This document shows, one piece after another, positions 4,698 to 5,521 of a stretch of DNA of 5,521 bases. The notes beneath the pieces were generated by a model. That model had not been told where the DNA came from. It did not search any database and saw nothing but the letters and a program-made list of their open reading frames with translations. Each line of letters opens with the position of its first letter. The first letter of the stretch is position 1. Location: positions 1 through 5,521 of the forward strand of contig JAJRAH010000008.1 of NCBI GenBank assembly GCA_028679985.1, read 5' to 3'. The DNA is from Methanomassiliicoccales archaeon. GTDB taxonomy: Archaea > Thermoplasmatota > Thermoplasmata > Methanomassiliicoccales > JACIVX01. A program made the translations under genes and the position numbers.

Positions 4698-5521
4698 ATG
4701 AATCATTCTGAGGGAGCAAGGAGAGTAGCGGTACTGTCGGTGTTCATAACAGTCTTTCTCGTATTCACTTTGGTGTTCTCTCAAGCAGCGCTGGTGGTCA
4801 GCGCCACGACCGAAAACGTACAGACTTCGGCGATTGCCAAGGCCGGGGAGTTCGCAGGCTATGGGACCGAAGACGCATCGACCGCCGAATTCTACATAGA
4901 GAAAGCCGAGAAGGCAAACCGATTCTTCACCGGGAATGAAGGTCAATTCGGCTCGGATGTCAGGTTTGTCGCTGATACTGAGTTCGGGAAGGCTGTCTTC
5001 TATGATTCGAGAATACTGTACGTGCTCGAGAGACATGAGGACGGACGTCTATCTTGTGCAGATTCAGTCACTATGACATTTCCCGGCTGCAATCTCGTAT
5101 CACCTGCGGGAGAGGGATTGAAATCTCATCGCAGCAACTACTTATTCGGAGAGGAGAGCAACTGGATAACCGATGTCCGCAGCTATGATTCGATTGCGTA
5201 CACAGATATTTGGACAGGAATCGATCTCGTGTACACCTTCAGTGCCCAAGGACTGAAGTATGAGTTCATCGTCTCCCCATTCGTTTCCGTCGATGTCGTT
5301 AGGGTCTCGGTTCAGGGAGCATCATTGAGCGAGGACGCCTCCACTCTCGTGTTAGACACTGGTCGGGGGTGTCTCACCGATGGGGATTTGATGGCCGGAT
5401 ACGGTGTCTCGGACGAACGACTCTCCGCGCGTTTCGTAGTAGAAATGAATGAATACGGTTTCGATATTCCTGAGAGAGATATTTCGAGAGCGGTAGTGAT
5501 CGATCCTCTGGTGTCTTCAAC
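4698..5521 (+). CDS. Secreted/surface protein with N-terminal module of SBBP-repeat proteins (DUF7948-like), 3' end outside window
   Basis: Partial: 274 residues are visible and the frame is open at the right edge. A signal peptide or anchor is clear: basic R8-R9, a hydrophobic core at about 10-34 and a plausible cleavage after VSA (34-36). A short linker follows, then a domain that I match from memory to the conserved region preceding SBBP (seven-bladed beta-propeller) repeats: FTGNEGQFGSDVRFVADT (77-94), a strand with LYVLER (107-112), the NYLFG motif (147-151), W156 with TDVRSY (158-163), GIDLVY (174-179), GLKYEF (185-190) and VIDPL near 268-272. In related proteins this leads into propeller repeats and often PKD or similar adhesive domains, so a large extracellular protein is expected (inference). 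The ATG at 4698 has GGAGGT 8 nt upstream. Role unknown; adhesion or binding of surface polymers is a guess from family architecture. The twin arginine lacks the rest of a Tat motif, so Sec export is more likely. Confidence 0.88.
   Translation, partial: MNHSEGARRVAVLSVFITVFLVFTLVFSQAALVVSATTENVQTSAIAKAGEFAGYGTEDASTAEFYIEKAEKANRFFTGNEGQFGSDVRFVADTEFGKAVFYDSRILYVLERHEDGRLSCADSVTMTFPGCNLVSPAGEGLKSHRSNYLFGEESNWITDVRSYDSIAYTDIWTGIDLVYTFSAQGLKYEFIVSPFVSVDVVRVSVQGASLSEDASTLVLDTGRGCLTDGDLMAGYGVSDERLSARFVVEMNEYGFDIPERDISRAVVIDPLVSS

Overview
The window looks like the chromosome of an archaeon, most likely a Thermoplasmatota lineage. This placement is inferred from four things: a small-type PurL with a separate PurS, an archaeal-type TrmI, AT-rich TATA boxes placed about 25-30 nt before gene starts, and a surface protein of the kind common in uncultured Thermoplasmata. 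No rRNA or other taxonomic marker is present. Nothing resembling a transposon, prophage or CRISPR array is visible.

Left three quarters (1-3739): five genes read leftward on the minus strand. In order of transcription they are a two-helix membrane protein with a C-terminal zinc ribbon (3739-3317), the tRNA m1A methyltransferase TrmI (3255-2476), a MarC-family membrane protein (2447-1800), PurS (1744-1505) and PurL (1496 to beyond the left edge). purS and purL are tightly coupled: 8 nt separate them and the purL Shine-Dalgarno overlaps the purS stop. The two products belong to one enzyme, FGAM synthetase, the fourth step of de novo purine synthesis. The other three genes have no obvious link to purines and may simply be collinear.

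Divergent control region (3740-3941): about 200 bp separate the zinc-ribbon gene from a rightward 66-aa two-helix membrane protein (3942-4142). Each side has a clear TATA box, and each promoter is associated with a perfect inverted repeat. One 8-bp pair brackets the minus-strand TATA box; one 7-bp pair covers the plus-strand start codon. A third, looser inverted repeat lies between them. This is the most notable non-coding structure in the window.

Right end: a T-tract follows the 66-aa gene, then about 510 bp (4185-4697) hold no gene I can support, but contain several short inverted repeats and one strong GC-rich hairpin (4578-4608). After a strong Shine-Dalgarno, a secreted or surface protein begins at 4698 and runs off the right edge. 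Its visible part is a signal peptide plus a domain matching the N-terminal module of SBBP-repeat (seven-bladed beta-propeller) proteins.

I did not find a clearly new multi-gene system. The best candidates for new biology are the operator-like palindromes at the divergent promoters, the two small membrane proteins they may control, and the structured leader ahead of the surface protein.
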